Part shown: piece after piece, positions 32,701 to 40,668 of the stretch
Position numbering within the stretch: position 1 is the stretch's first letter
Layout of the letters: each line of letters begins with the position of its first letter
NCBI GenBank assembly: GCA_045594885.1
Contig: JAZNZJ010000043.1
Coordinates: forward strand, 1 to 50,216
Length of the DNA stretch: 50,216 bases
Source of the DNA: Fimenecus sp045594885
GTDB lineage: Bacteria; Bacillota; Clostridia; Oscillospirales; Acutalibacteraceae
Direction: 5' to 3'
The notes under the pieces: model-generated
What the model was told of the DNA's origin: nothing
The model's database searches: none
What the model saw: only the letters and a program-made list of their open reading frames with translations
Program-made: the position numbers and the translations under genes

Positions 32701-33882
32701 TTAAGCCACTCCTTCCATAATTTTAACTGCTTCAATAGCCTTACCAACACCGGTCTTATAACCATTTGTTGTGATTGTTGCACCTGTAATTGCGTCTATA
32801 TCTTTATAATTTGATTCGTCTTTGCCATTGAACTGTGAATAGAATTCCTTATCTGCACAAACTGAACCAATACCATCTGTTTCGCTCTGTGCTGTTGTTA
32901 CACAGTTAATAATTTCACCGTTCTTTGTCAAAGCAATCTTAATGTAAATGTATTCGCCTGATGGATTATAGTAATGGTCACCATTGATACCGAAGCCTGC
33001 TGCGTGAAGCTCAATCACATAGTTACCACTTGCAGTTTTATATGCCTTTTCAATATGTGATGGCATATCAGCATACTTTGTAAGGTCAACCTCTGTCATT
33101 GAAGAATCTGCCATAACCTTAGCCGCTGCTTCAATAGTTGCCTTAACGTCATCTGCAACTTCAGAAATTACTGCACCATTTACGTCAACACCAACGAAGA
33201 TTTCTTCATCATTTACAACTGTTACGTAAACTGAACCTGCGCCATTGTCTGCAGTGTAAATTGCTGAAATACCTTCAAGTTTTTCACAAATGAACAATTC
33301 TGTGAACTTGTCACCTGCAGGAAGTGCAGTTGCAAGGTTATCTGCAAGAATTTCTTCTTCTGAACGAATGTCAACACTGCCACCGCCGAGAATAATTGCA
33401 GAATTAAGTGCATCTTTAACTGCACCCTTATATGCACTCGTAGTCATTGTCGCACCTGAAATTGTTTCAACTGCATCAATTGTATCAACAGTTGCACCCT
33501 TGGTTTGTTCACCATAAGTTTTTTCGTGGCTAAGTGTTTCATTACTTGAAAGGCAAACTGCACCTGTTACAACACCATCAGCACCTACGCCACACATAAT
33601 AATCATATCGGGGCCATAGCCTGTTGCAGTAACCTTAAATACACTACCGCCATTTGAAGCAGTATAAGCCTCAAGCACTGATGATGGGAATGTATATTGT
33701 GTCATATCAACTGCAGTGAAATCGCCACCGTCGGGCATTACAACAAGCAAAGCTTCATTAGCGGCAGCACCTGCATTTTTTTCAATAATTGGAGCTGTTA
33801 TATAGTTTGTTGTTGCGAGAAGCACTGTAACAACCGCAAGAATAACAACAAGGGAGATAATACTTTTAATATGATTTTTCAT
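32701..33882 (-). CDS. rnfG: Rnf complex FMN subunit RnfG with two FMN_bind domains
   Basis: RnfG is normally about 200 residues with one covalently bound FMN. This one has 393 residues and two FMN_bind repeats after a single N-terminal helix. Repeat 1 ends with ISGATMTTSAYKGAV (Thr145) and repeat 2 with ITGATITTNGYKTGV (Thr369). Both match the ApbE target motif. Only repeat 2 keeps the usual E-T-D-G-I-G-S segment before its motif; repeat 1 has ETLSHEKTYG there. The domain lies outside the membrane. The ATG shares one base with the rnfD stop. ApbE is encoded in the same region. Confidence 0.93.
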   Translation of the reverse strand: MKNHIKSIISLVVILAVVTVLLATTNYITAPIIEKNAGAAANEALLVVMPDGGDFTAVDMTQYTFPSSVLEAYTASNGGSVFKVTATGYGPDMIIMCGVGADGVVTGAVCLSSNETLSHEKTYGEQTKGATVDTIDAVETISGATMTTSAYKGAVKDALNSAIILGGGSVDIRSEEEILADNLATALPAGDKFTELFICEKLEGISAIYTADNGAGSVYVTVVNDEEIFVGVDVNGAVISEVADDVKATIEAAAKVMADSSMTEVDLTKYADMPSHIEKAYKTASGNYVIELHAAGFGINGDHYYNPSGEYIYIKIALTKNGEIINCVTTAQSETDGIGSVCADKEFYSQFNGKDESNYKDIDAITGATITTNGYKTGVGKAIEAVKIMEGVA

Positions 33883-34808
33883 TATTTCTTACCTCCGAAT
33901 ATTTTTCTCTGTGTCATTGAGTCAATATATGGATTCACAATATTCATAAGAAGAATTGCGAATGACACGCCTTCGGGATAACCGCCCCAGAAACGAATAA
34001 GTACTGTAATCACACCTGCACCAATACCGAAGATGAGTTTACCCTTTGCAGTACTTGGTGATGTAACATAATCGGTTGCCATAAAGAAAGCACCAATCAT
34101 AAGACCGCCTGAAAGCACCCATGCAAGTGCTGTTTCAAGGTTACCGCCTTCAACTGCCAATGTGAAAAGGAAGGTTGTGCCGATAAACGCAACAGGAATG
34201 TGCCATGTAATTACCTTACGCACAATGAGATAGATACCGCCGATGAGAAGTGCAAGAGCACAAGTTTCACCAAGAGCACCACCGCATTTACCGAGGAATA
34301 AATCCATAAGGTCAACTGCCTTATCATTTGCAAGGTCAGAAAGTGGAGTTGCACCCGATGCTGAATCCATTCCCTTAGGGAATACTGATGCAGTCATTGA
34401 GCCGAATGCGATAAGCATAAATACACGGGCTGCAATTGCGGGGTTAACAATATTTTTACCAAGACCGCCGAAAAGACCTTTTACAATGATGATTGCGAAA
34501 AGTGAGCCAACGGCTGCCTGCCACAACGGGATATTTGAAGGAAGGTTAAGTGCTAAAATCAAGCCTGTAACCACTGCACTTAAATCGCCCACTGTCTGTT
34601 CTTTTTTTACTGCAATATTGAATATTGCCTCACCTGCTACCGCTAAAATAACGCAAACTGCAATTACTAACAATGCTTGAATTCCAAAAAGAATAACTGC
34701 TGCAACCGTTGCGGGAACAAGAGCGATAATCACATCAAGCATTGTTTTCATTGTTGTATTACTGCTTTTGATGTGTGGAGAAAATGAAACGTGAAGTTTG
34801 TTTTCCAT
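33882..34808 (-). CDS. rnfD: Rnf complex membrane FMN subunit RnfD
   Basis: RnfD (NqrB-like) is the large membrane subunit with a covalent FMN and a riboflavin site. The 308 residues hold about ten helices. The flavinylation motif is SGATPLSDL with Thr154. GLFGGLGKNIVNPAIAARVF (111-130) and ATDYVTSPST are conserved family blocks. The ATG follows AGGAGGG and overlaps the rnfC stop by one base. Confidence 0.96.
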   Translation of the reverse strand: MENKLHVSFSPHIKSSNTTMKTMLDVIIALVPATVAAVILFGIQALLVIAVCVILAVAGEAIFNIAVKKEQTVGDLSAVVTGLILALNLPSNIPLWQAAVGSLFAIIIVKGLFGGLGKNIVNPAIAARVFMLIAFGSMTASVFPKGMDSASGATPLSDLANDKAVDLMDLFLGKCGGALGETCALALLIGGIYLIVRKVITWHIPVAFIGTTFLFTLAVEGGNLETALAWVLSGGLMIGAFFMATDYVTSPSTAKGKLIFGIGAGVITVLIRFWGGYPEGVSFAILLMNIVNPYIDSMTQRKIFGGKK

Positions 34809-36133
34809 TACGCATTACCCTCCTCTTTCTTTGTCTGCTCATCAAGAAGCATATTCTTTGCAAGAGTATTTGTTTCAATCAAAGGACGCTTTGCAGGACA
34901 GATATATGCACAGCAACCGCAAAGCATACAGATGTCTGCACCGAGTTTTTCGAGCATTTCAACATCTTTATTTGCATATGCCTTTGCAATAGATGCGGGG
35001 TTAAGACCTAATGGACACTGATTTGTACATTTGCCACATCTGATACAAGCTGTTGTTTTTCCGGGATTTGCCTCTTTTTTATCAAGAGCCACCAAAGCAT
35101 TTGTCTGCTTGAGTACGGGCACTGAAAGGTCGGGCACTGTAATACCCATCATAGGTCCGCCGTAAATTACCTTTTCAGGCTCACTCTTAAAGCCACCGCA
35201 GAATTCAAACACATCACTGATTGGTGTACCAATTGGTGCAACAATGTTTTTAGGCTCTTTTACTGCACCGCCGTCAACTGTAATTACCTTTTCAACAAGT
35301 GGCATACCTGTTTTAAGATATTTACCGATTGTTGCCATTGTTGATGAATTACAAACAATACAACCAATGTCAACGGGGAACTGACCTGCAGAAATTACTC
35401 TGCCCATTGCATTATAAATAAGAACTTTCTCACTGCCCTGCGGGTAGATTGATGGAAGAACCTTAACCTGAATTTTGCTGTTCTTTTCAGCAATCTCTTT
35501 CATTTTTACAATTGCTGATGGTTTATTCTGTTCAATTCCGATGATAATGTTTTCAAAATTGAAGTATTTATCAGCAGTTTCAATTGCCAATAAGATTTCT
35601 TCTGCTCTCTCAACCATTGTAATTGTGATTGAGTCACTTGTAATATAGGGTTCACATTCTGCACCGTTGATTACAAGAGTATCAATTTTCTTGTCAGTTG
35701 CAAATTTCACATAAGTGGGGAAACCTGCACCGCCAAGACCTACAATACCACTCTTTTTAACAGCCTCAATAAAATCTTCTTTGCTGTTAACCTGTGGTGC
35801 TGAAATGTTTTCGTCAGGAGTCATTTCTCCGTCAGATTCAATTGTAATTGCAGGAGCAATTTTGCCATTTGACAAAACTGTGTCTGCCACGCTTTTTACT
35901 GTACCTGAAACACTTGAGTAAACAGGTGAAGAAATCATACCGTCCTGCTCAGCAACCAATGTACCAACCGACACCTTGTCGCCAACCTTAACAACAGGTT
36001 TTGCAGGAGTACCGATGTGCATTGCAGTAAGAAGTACAACTTTTTCAGGCACGGGCATTCTCACTGCTGTCATGTCGGCAGTATTCTTTCTGTGAGGCAC
36101 ACGAATACCTTTAAGAGAAAAAGCCATTTTCAT
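34808..36133 (-). CDS. rnfC: Rnf complex NADH-interacting subunit RnfC
   Basis: RnfC is the peripheral subunit where NAD+ is reduced. The 441-residue protein has an N-terminal barrel-sandwich domain (VPEKVVLLTAMHIGTPAKPVVKVGD), the Complex I 51-kDa-like flavin/NAD region with GLGGAGFPTYVKF and VINGAECEPYITSD, a SLBB-type segment, and two C-terminal clusters: CIRCGKCTNQCP and CMLCGCCAYICP. The start is ATG 36133; ATG 36127 is a possible alternative because GGTAGG lies 3 and 9 nt from them respectively. It is the first gene of the rnf operon, with a consensus promoter. Confidence 0.96.
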   Translation of the reverse strand: MKMAFSLKGIRVPHRKNTADMTAVRMPVPEKVVLLTAMHIGTPAKPVVKVGDKVSVGTLVAEQDGMISSPVYSSVSGTVKSVADTVLSNGKIAPAITIESDGEMTPDENISAPQVNSKEDFIEAVKKSGIVGLGGAGFPTYVKFATDKKIDTLVINGAECEPYITSDSITITMVERAEEILLAIETADKYFNFENIIIGIEQNKPSAIVKMKEIAEKNSKIQVKVLPSIYPQGSEKVLIYNAMGRVISAGQFPVDIGCIVCNSSTMATIGKYLKTGMPLVEKVITVDGGAVKEPKNIVAPIGTPISDVFEFCGGFKSEPEKVIYGGPMMGITVPDLSVPVLKQTNALVALDKKEANPGKTTACIRCGKCTNQCPLGLNPASIAKAYANKDVEMLEKLGADICMLCGCCAYICPAKRPLIETNTLAKNMLLDEQTKKEEGNA

Positions 36134-36220
36134 TGACCTACCTTTCTAAAATCAGTATCATAAGCAACAGCGTGTCGAAATTGTACACACTACCGCATAA
36201 TACATAAAATATCATCATAT

Positions 36221-36249
36221 ATTATATAATTCTGTTCGAAATATGTCAA
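36221..36249 (-). promoter_or_regulatory. Consensus sigma-A promoter of the rnf operon
   Basis: On the minus strand, TTGACA (-35, 36244-36249) and TATAAT (-10, 36221-36226) with a 17-bp spacer match the consensus exactly. The leader to rnfC is about 80 nt and contains a weak GTGT/ACAC hairpin but no riboswitch I recognise. Confidence 0.88.
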
Positions 36250-36329
36250 CCGGATTATGACCAATCTTTTATTGGGAAAAATGTAAAAAAATACTGATGT
36301 TTTTTTGTGAAAAATGGTATTTTTAATTG

Positions 36330-36358
36330 TTGACTTTATCTTTTCAAAGGAGTATCAT
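36330..36358 (+). promoter_or_regulatory. Promoter of the Mrp-type operon
   Basis: TTGACT (-35, 36330-36335) and TATCAT (-10, 36353-36358) with a 17-bp spacer lie 56 bp upstream of the mrpE ATG. It is divergent from the rnf promoter 80 bp away. The 280-bp gap 36134-36413 holds nothing else I can identify. Confidence 0.72.
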
Positions 36359-36413
36359 TAGTTCGCTTATATATATACCTATAATTATATAGTGCTTGAG
36401 GAGGCACATTTTT

Positions 36414-36887
36414 ATGATAATTTTACTGTTTCTTCTGTGGGTAATGCTCAACGGCAGATTTTCGGCAGATGCAGGTATGCTTCAAATACTTATCGTGGGT
36501 GTTTTTGTTGCTGGCTTTGCTTATTGGTTTGCACATAAAGCATTGGGCTACACAATCAAATCAGAAATAAGAATATTGAAAAAACTCCCAATACTTATAG
36601 CATATTTCTTTTTGCTTATTAAAGAAATAATTGTTGCAAATTTTCAGATGATAAAAATTGTTCTCAACAAAAATTTCCAGATTCATCCTGTACTTGTAAA
36701 AATTAAAGTTCCTCTTAAAACACGCTTTGCAAGAGTAATTCTTGCTAATTCAATCACACTCACTCCCGGCACAATCACCGCAGAACTTGAGGGTGATGAA
36801 TTTATAATTCATTGCGTTGACACCTCTTTTTCAGAGGGTATGGAAAACAGTTCATTTGTAAAAATGCTTGAAAGGTTGGAGAAATAA
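36414..36887 (+). CDS. mrpE: Mrp-type Na+/H+ antiporter subunit E
   Basis: The 157-residue protein matches MrpE/MnhE. It has two or three N-terminal helices (LFLLWVMLNGRFSADAGMLQILIVGV), then a cytoplasmic part with RFARVILANSITLTPGTITAELEGDEFIIHCVD, the family hallmark. MrpE is needed for assembly or activity of the multi-subunit antiporter. The frame opens at a TTG 18 nt upstream, but GAGGAGG at 36398-36404 fits the ATG at 36414. It is the first of ten tightly spaced genes. Confidence 0.93.
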   Translation: MIILLFLLWVMLNGRFSADAGMLQILIVGVFVAGFAYWFAHKALGYTIKSEIRILKKLPILIAYFFLLIKEIIVANFQMIKIVLNKNFQIHPVLVKIKVPLKTRFARVILANSITLTPGTITAELEGDEFIIHCVDTSFSEGMENSSFVKMLERLEK

Positions 36888-36888
36888 T

Positions 36889-37188
36889 ATGCTTGAACAG
36901 GCTTATTCATATTTATACATAGCAGTTTGCATATGCCTCGGTATTGCAATTATTGCGACTCTTATCCGTTCAATTACAGCAAAAACCATCATAGGCAGAT
37001 TCATCGGCATTAATATGCTCACTACGATTGTCCTTATTGTTATTTGTATTCTGACTCTTTTCTTAAAAGAAGTATATTTGCCCGATATTGCTCTTATTTA
37101 TGCACTTTTAAGTTGTATTGCTGTAATACTTCTCAGTAAAATTTATATCAATCTTTTCAAAAAGAATAATGAAGGAGGTAAAAAGTAA
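36889..37188 (+). CDS. mrpF: Mrp-type Na+/H+ antiporter subunit F
   Basis: The 99-residue protein has three helices and the MrpF/MnhF pattern: RSITAKTIIGRFIGINMLTT near the middle and LPDIALIYALLSCIAVILL in the last helix. The ATG is 1 bp after the mrpE stop, and the ribosome site is inside mrpE. The stop overlaps the mrpG ATG by one base. Confidence 0.9.
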   Translation: MLEQAYSYLYIAVCICLGIAIIATLIRSITAKTIIGRFIGINMLTTIVLIVICILTLFLKEVYLPDIALIYALLSCIAVILLSKIYINLFKKNNEGGKK

Positions 37189-37556
37189 TGCTTGAATGGT
37201 TACGATTTGGTCTTGTTGCAGCACTTTTTGCCGCAGGACTCATTATTCTTTTCATTTCAATTTTCGGCACATTCCGATTTGACTTTTCGCTTAACCGTAT
37301 GCATTCCTCGGCTATGTGCGACACACTTGTGCTTATGCTTTTTATTACGGCTTGTATAATTGCGTCGGGCGTGAATGTGGTATCAGGAAAATTCTTATTG
37401 CTTTTGATTATTATGTGGTTTACAAGTCCCGTAGTTTCTCACGTATTTGTAAAAACCAAATATCTTACTGACGAAAATCTTTGTGAACACTGCGAAATTC
37501 ATATTGATGATAAAACACTTCACAAAAATGAGATTGACGAGGAGGAAATAAAATAG
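37188..37556 (+). CDS. mrpG: Mrp-type Na+/H+ antiporter subunit G
   Basis: The 122-residue protein has three helices of the MrpG/MnhG/PhaG family: GTFRFDFSLNRMHSSAMCDTLVL (the family usually reads R-x-P-D-x-x-x-R-x-H) and ITACIIASGVNVVSG, then a fairly long acidic cytoplasmic tail containing CEHCEIHIDDKTLHK. GAAGGAGG precedes the ATG. The stop overlaps the GTG start of the next gene. Confidence 0.88.
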   Translation: MLEWLRFGLVAALFAAGLIILFISIFGTFRFDFSLNRMHSSAMCDTLVLMLFITACIIASGVNVVSGKFLLLLIIMWFTSPVVSHVFVKTKYLTDENLCEHCEIHIDDKTLHKNEIDEEEIK

Positions 37557-37867
37557 TGGAAGATATTATTACCATATTCCGTGTGCTTCTTCTCATATCC
37601 CTTATTGTATGTGCAATTGCAACCGCTCTTTCAAAAAGAGTTATGACCGCCGTTATTGTTTTCACATCTTACAGTATTGTTATGGCAGTTGTGTGGTTGC
37701 TGCTTCGCTCACCCGACCTTGCCATTACTGAGGCTGCAGTTGGTGCGGGTGTTAACGGTGTGCTTTTCTTTCTCACACTTCGTAAACTTCATCTTATTGA
37801 CAAAGACTTTAAAGACGACGAAAACGCAAAGCAATCTGCGGAGGTGAATGAAAATGAAGAAAACTGA
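37556..37867 (+). CDS. MbhD-like (DUF4040) antiporter subunit
   Basis: The 103-residue, three-helix protein matches the MbhD/DUF4040 module, which in canonical Mrp systems is the C-terminal part of the large MrpA subunit. The block RSPDLAITEAAVGAGVNGVLFFLTL is diagnostic. Here, as in Mbh-type hydrogenase complexes, it is a separate polypeptide. The start is GTG 37556, sharing a base with the mrpG stop and preceded by GAGGAGG. Its end overlaps the next gene by 14 bp. Confidence 0.87.
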   Translation: MEDIITIFRVLLLISLIVCAIATALSKRVMTAVIVFTSYSIVMAVVWLLLRSPDLAITEAAVGAGVNGVLFFLTLRKLHLIDKDFKDDENAKQSAEVNENEEN

Positions 37868-38774
37868 TTTCACCAAAAAATTCAAAGAATGGTATGAGGG
37901 TAACTTAAGTTTTGACGAGCAATTATCCCAACCCATTGAGGATATTCCCGTTGAACACAAAAAAGATGAGCCACATCACATAAGAAAAAAAATACGCACA
38001 CTTCAAAGACTTGAAAATACTGAACGTAAGGCTACAAAATTCGGTTATCGCTTCTTTTCAATCATTTTCTGCATTGTAATCTGTGCTGTGCTTATAGGTA
38101 CGGTCAACTTCTTGCCGGGCTTTGCAGATGCAAATGCCCCCACCGCCAACGAGGTTTATGAGCATTATGTTGGCGAAGGCAGAGAGCAGACAGGTGCGGT
38201 AAACACCGTTGCGGGTATGATTCTTGATTACCGTGCATTTGATACTCTCGGTGAATCTTTTGTTCTTTTCACCGCAACCTGTGCCGTGCTTTTACTTCTT
38301 GAAAAAGCAAAAAATGCACCAATCAAAAAAAGAGAAACCTTTACTTTTACAAACGACCCGATTATCTGCCTTGTTGTTAAAATTCTTGTGCCGATTATCA
38401 TTGTTTTCGGTGTGTATATTCTTTTCAACGGTCATCTCTCCCCCGGTGGCGGATTCTCAGGCGGTGCAATTCTCGGCACGGGCTTTATTCTCTTTGCAAT
38501 GGCATACGGCGAAGATGTTGCCGCAAAGGTAATCTCTGCAAAAGCGGTGAAGATAATCACAATCTGCTCATTGTCATTCTATTGTCTTTCAAAGAGCTAT
38601 TCATTCTTTACAGGTAATGAATTCAACGGTATTCATTCGATAATCGGACCCGGTACACCCGGTGATTTTCTCTCAGGCGGACTTATTCTGCCCCTTAATT
38701 TAGCCGTTGGTTTTGTTGTGTGCTGTACAATGTACAGTTTCTATATGATTTTCAAAAGGGGGCGTCTTGATTGA
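37854..38774 (+). CDS. MbhE-MrpB fusion antiporter subunit
   Basis: The 306-residue protein joins an N-terminal, highly charged cytoplasmic segment (about residues 1-60) and an MbhE-like helix pair (GAVNTVAGMILDYRAFDTLGES) to an MrpB/MnhB domain. The latter has VYILFNGHLSPGGGFSGGAI and GTPGDFLSGGLILPLNLAVG. In canonical operons the first part belongs to MrpA. GGAGG lies 9 nt before ATG 37854 and only 3 nt before ATG 37848, so the former was taken. It overlaps the next TTG start by 4 bp. Confidence 0.88.
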   Translation: MKKTDFTKKFKEWYEGNLSFDEQLSQPIEDIPVEHKKDEPHHIRKKIRTLQRLENTERKATKFGYRFFSIIFCIVICAVLIGTVNFLPGFADANAPTANEVYEHYVGEGREQTGAVNTVAGMILDYRAFDTLGESFVLFTATCAVLLLLEKAKNAPIKKRETFTFTNDPIICLVVKILVPIIIVFGVYILFNGHLSPGGGFSGGAILGTGFILFAMAYGEDVAAKVISAKAVKIITICSLSFYCLSKSYSFFTGNEFNGIHSIIGPGTPGDFLSGGLILPLNLAVGFVVCCTMYSFYMIFKRGRLD

Positions 38775-39148
38775 ATTTTCTGATTAACTACGAAGAAGTA
38801 ACATCAATGATTCTCTTCGCAATCGGCTTTACAATGCTTGTTTTCTCAAAGAACATTATGAAGAAAATTCTCGGTCTTAACATAATGGATACGGGCGTTT
38901 ACCTCTTTTTAGCATCAATGGGTTATATTGAAGACAAGCTCACCCCCATTGTGCCACCCACGGGTGAAGTCAATCCGCTTGACTACATCAATCCAATCCC
39001 TGCGGGTCTTGTTCTTACGGGTATTGTTGTGTCGGTCAGCTTTTCGGCACTTATGCTCGCACTTACGGTGCGTCTTTACAAAAAATACAGAACTCTCAAC
39101 CTTGACGAGATTTACGAAAAATGCAGTAAGGAGGATGAGGATGAATAA
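38771..39148 (+). CDS. mrpC: Mrp-type antiporter subunit C (NuoK-like)
   Basis: The 125-residue protein has three helices of the MrpC/NuoK family. FSKNIMKKILGLNIMDTGVYLFLASMGY carries the family's N-terminal pattern, and a conserved NPIPAGLVLTGIVVSVSFSALMLALTVRLYKKY forms helix 3. The inferred start is TTG 38771, within the TTGA overlap with the preceding stop and after an AAGGGGG site. No better start lies upstream. The stop shares a base with the next ATG. Confidence 0.9.
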   Translation: MNFLINYEEVTSMILFAIGFTMLVFSKNIMKKILGLNIMDTGVYLFLASMGYIEDKLTPIVPPTGEVNPLDYINPIPAGLVLTGIVVSVSFSALMLALTVRLYKKYRTLNLDEIYEKCSKEDEDE

Positions 39149-40656
39149 TGGAATTTATTAAGAATTTTCCTTTCTTTACTATTGTTCTGTCCTTGTTCTG
39201 TTCAGTTATCTGCTATGCATTCAAGGATAAAAAAGCACGATTTGTAACCTATTTTCTTTTGATAATATCGGGTTGTATGTCATTTAGTGTTATAATGTAC
39301 AACCTTTTCTCTGAAACGGGGTATTTCGCTTACCGAATGGGTCACTATGACGCACCAATCGGTAACGAAATCTCGGCAGGACTTTTAGAACCTTTCTTCG
39401 CACTTTTGTTTGAAATTGTAATATTCCTTTCAATTACGGGCGGTTTCAACAGAATACAAAAGGATGTCGAAGACTCAAAGCAGAGATTTTTCTATATAAT
39501 GGTCAATCTCACCCACGCAGCGCTTATGTCACTTTGCTATACAAATGACATATATACCGCTTACGTATTCATTGAAATCTGCACAATCGCATCTTGTGCA
39601 CTTCTTATGTCAAGTAAGCGAACACGTTCACTTGTTGCGGCTACAAGATACACTATTTTCAGTTTGATTGGTTCAAGCCTTGTTTTAATTGGTATTGTGC
39701 TTCTTTACTCAGTAACAGGGCACTTGCTGTTCCCCAACATTTTTGAAACTATTCAAACACTCTGGGCAACAGGTCAATACACCAACCCACTCACAATTGC
39801 TCTTGGTCTTATTATTTCAGGTCTTGCAATAAAAAGCGGTATGTTCCCATTTCATTGGTGGATGCCCGACACATATGGTACTGCAACACCTTCAGCCTCG
39901 GGTATTCTTTCAGGTGTGGTTTCAAAGGGCTACATTTTCTTGTTGCTTAAAATGATTTATCGTGTAATCGGTCCTGAAATTTATCTTGATTCAGGAATCA
40001 ACAACATTCTTCTTGTGTTCGGTATTTGCGGTATGATTGTGGGCTCCGTTTCAGCTATCAGAACTTCAAAAATCACATTTATGACCGCTTATTCATCTGC
40101 GGCACAAATCGGATATATTTATATGGGAATTGGACTCGGCACAAAAGAGGCTTTACTTGCCGCACTGTTCCAGATTGTTGCCCACGCACTTACAAAACCG
40201 ATGCTTTTCCTTTCGGCAGGCGGTCTTTCAGATACAGTTGACGGAAAACAAGATTTTGATTCACTCCGTTCATCCGCCCACTACAACAAACCCGCAGGAA
40301 TTGCCTTTGCGGCAGGTGCACTTTCAATGGTTGGTATTCCTATTTTTGTAGGATTTGTTCCAAAAATGCTTTTCTCAATATCAGCATTTGGTCACGGATT
40401 TAAAACTTATATTGTGCTTTTAGCCCTTGCAATAAGTACAATTCTCAATGTTATTTATTTCTTACGCACACTTGTCAATATTTACAGCCCCGCAATTGTT
40501 GATATTCCCCGTAAGCAAATACCTTTTAATAAAATCAAAGTGTTTGCTGTGGTCGTTATTATTATGGCAATAGTAAATTTAATTGTCGGACTTCGCTCAC
40601 AACCCATTATCTCTCTTTTCGAAAAAGGAATTGAGATATTTATAAATATTCGTTAA
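39148..40656 (+). CDS. Proton-translocating antiporter-like subunit 1 (MrpD/NuoL/M/N family)
   Basis: The 502-residue protein has about 14 helices of the Proton_antipo_M family. Charged residues of the ion path are present: Glu in VFIEICTIAS, Lys in AIKSGMFPFHWWMPD, Lys in GVVSKGYIFLLLK and Lys in AHALTKPMLFLSAGG. It is the first of four such subunits in this operon and the most divergent, with H-W-W-M-P-D in place of H-G-W-L-P-T. Confidence 0.9.
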   Translation: MEFIKNFPFFTIVLSLFCSVICYAFKDKKARFVTYFLLIISGCMSFSVIMYNLFSETGYFAYRMGHYDAPIGNEISAGLLEPFFALLFEIVIFLSITGGFNRIQKDVEDSKQRFFYIMVNLTHAALMSLCYTNDIYTAYVFIEICTIASCALLMSSKRTRSLVAATRYTIFSLIGSSLVLIGIVLLYSVTGHLLFPNIFETIQTLWATGQYTNPLTIALGLIISGLAIKSGMFPFHWWMPDTYGTATPSASGILSGVVSKGYIFLLLKMIYRVIGPEIYLDSGINNILLVFGICGMIVGSVSAIRTSKITFMTAYSSAAQIGYIYMGIGLGTKEALLAALFQIVAHALTKPMLFLSAGGLSDTVDGKQDFDSLRSSAHYNKPAGIAFAAGALSMVGIPIFVGFVPKMLFSISAFGHGFKTYIVLLALAISTILNVIYFLRTLVNIYSPAIVDIPRKQIPFNKIKVFAVVVIIMAIVNLIVGLRSQPIISLFEKGIEIFINIR

Positions 40657-40668
40657 GGAGGTAAAATT

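Noticed and set aside
36134..36220. Riboswitch in the rnfC leader
   Set aside because: The leader is about 80 nt with only a weak GTGT/ACAC hairpin; no FMN or other aptamer core is recognisable.
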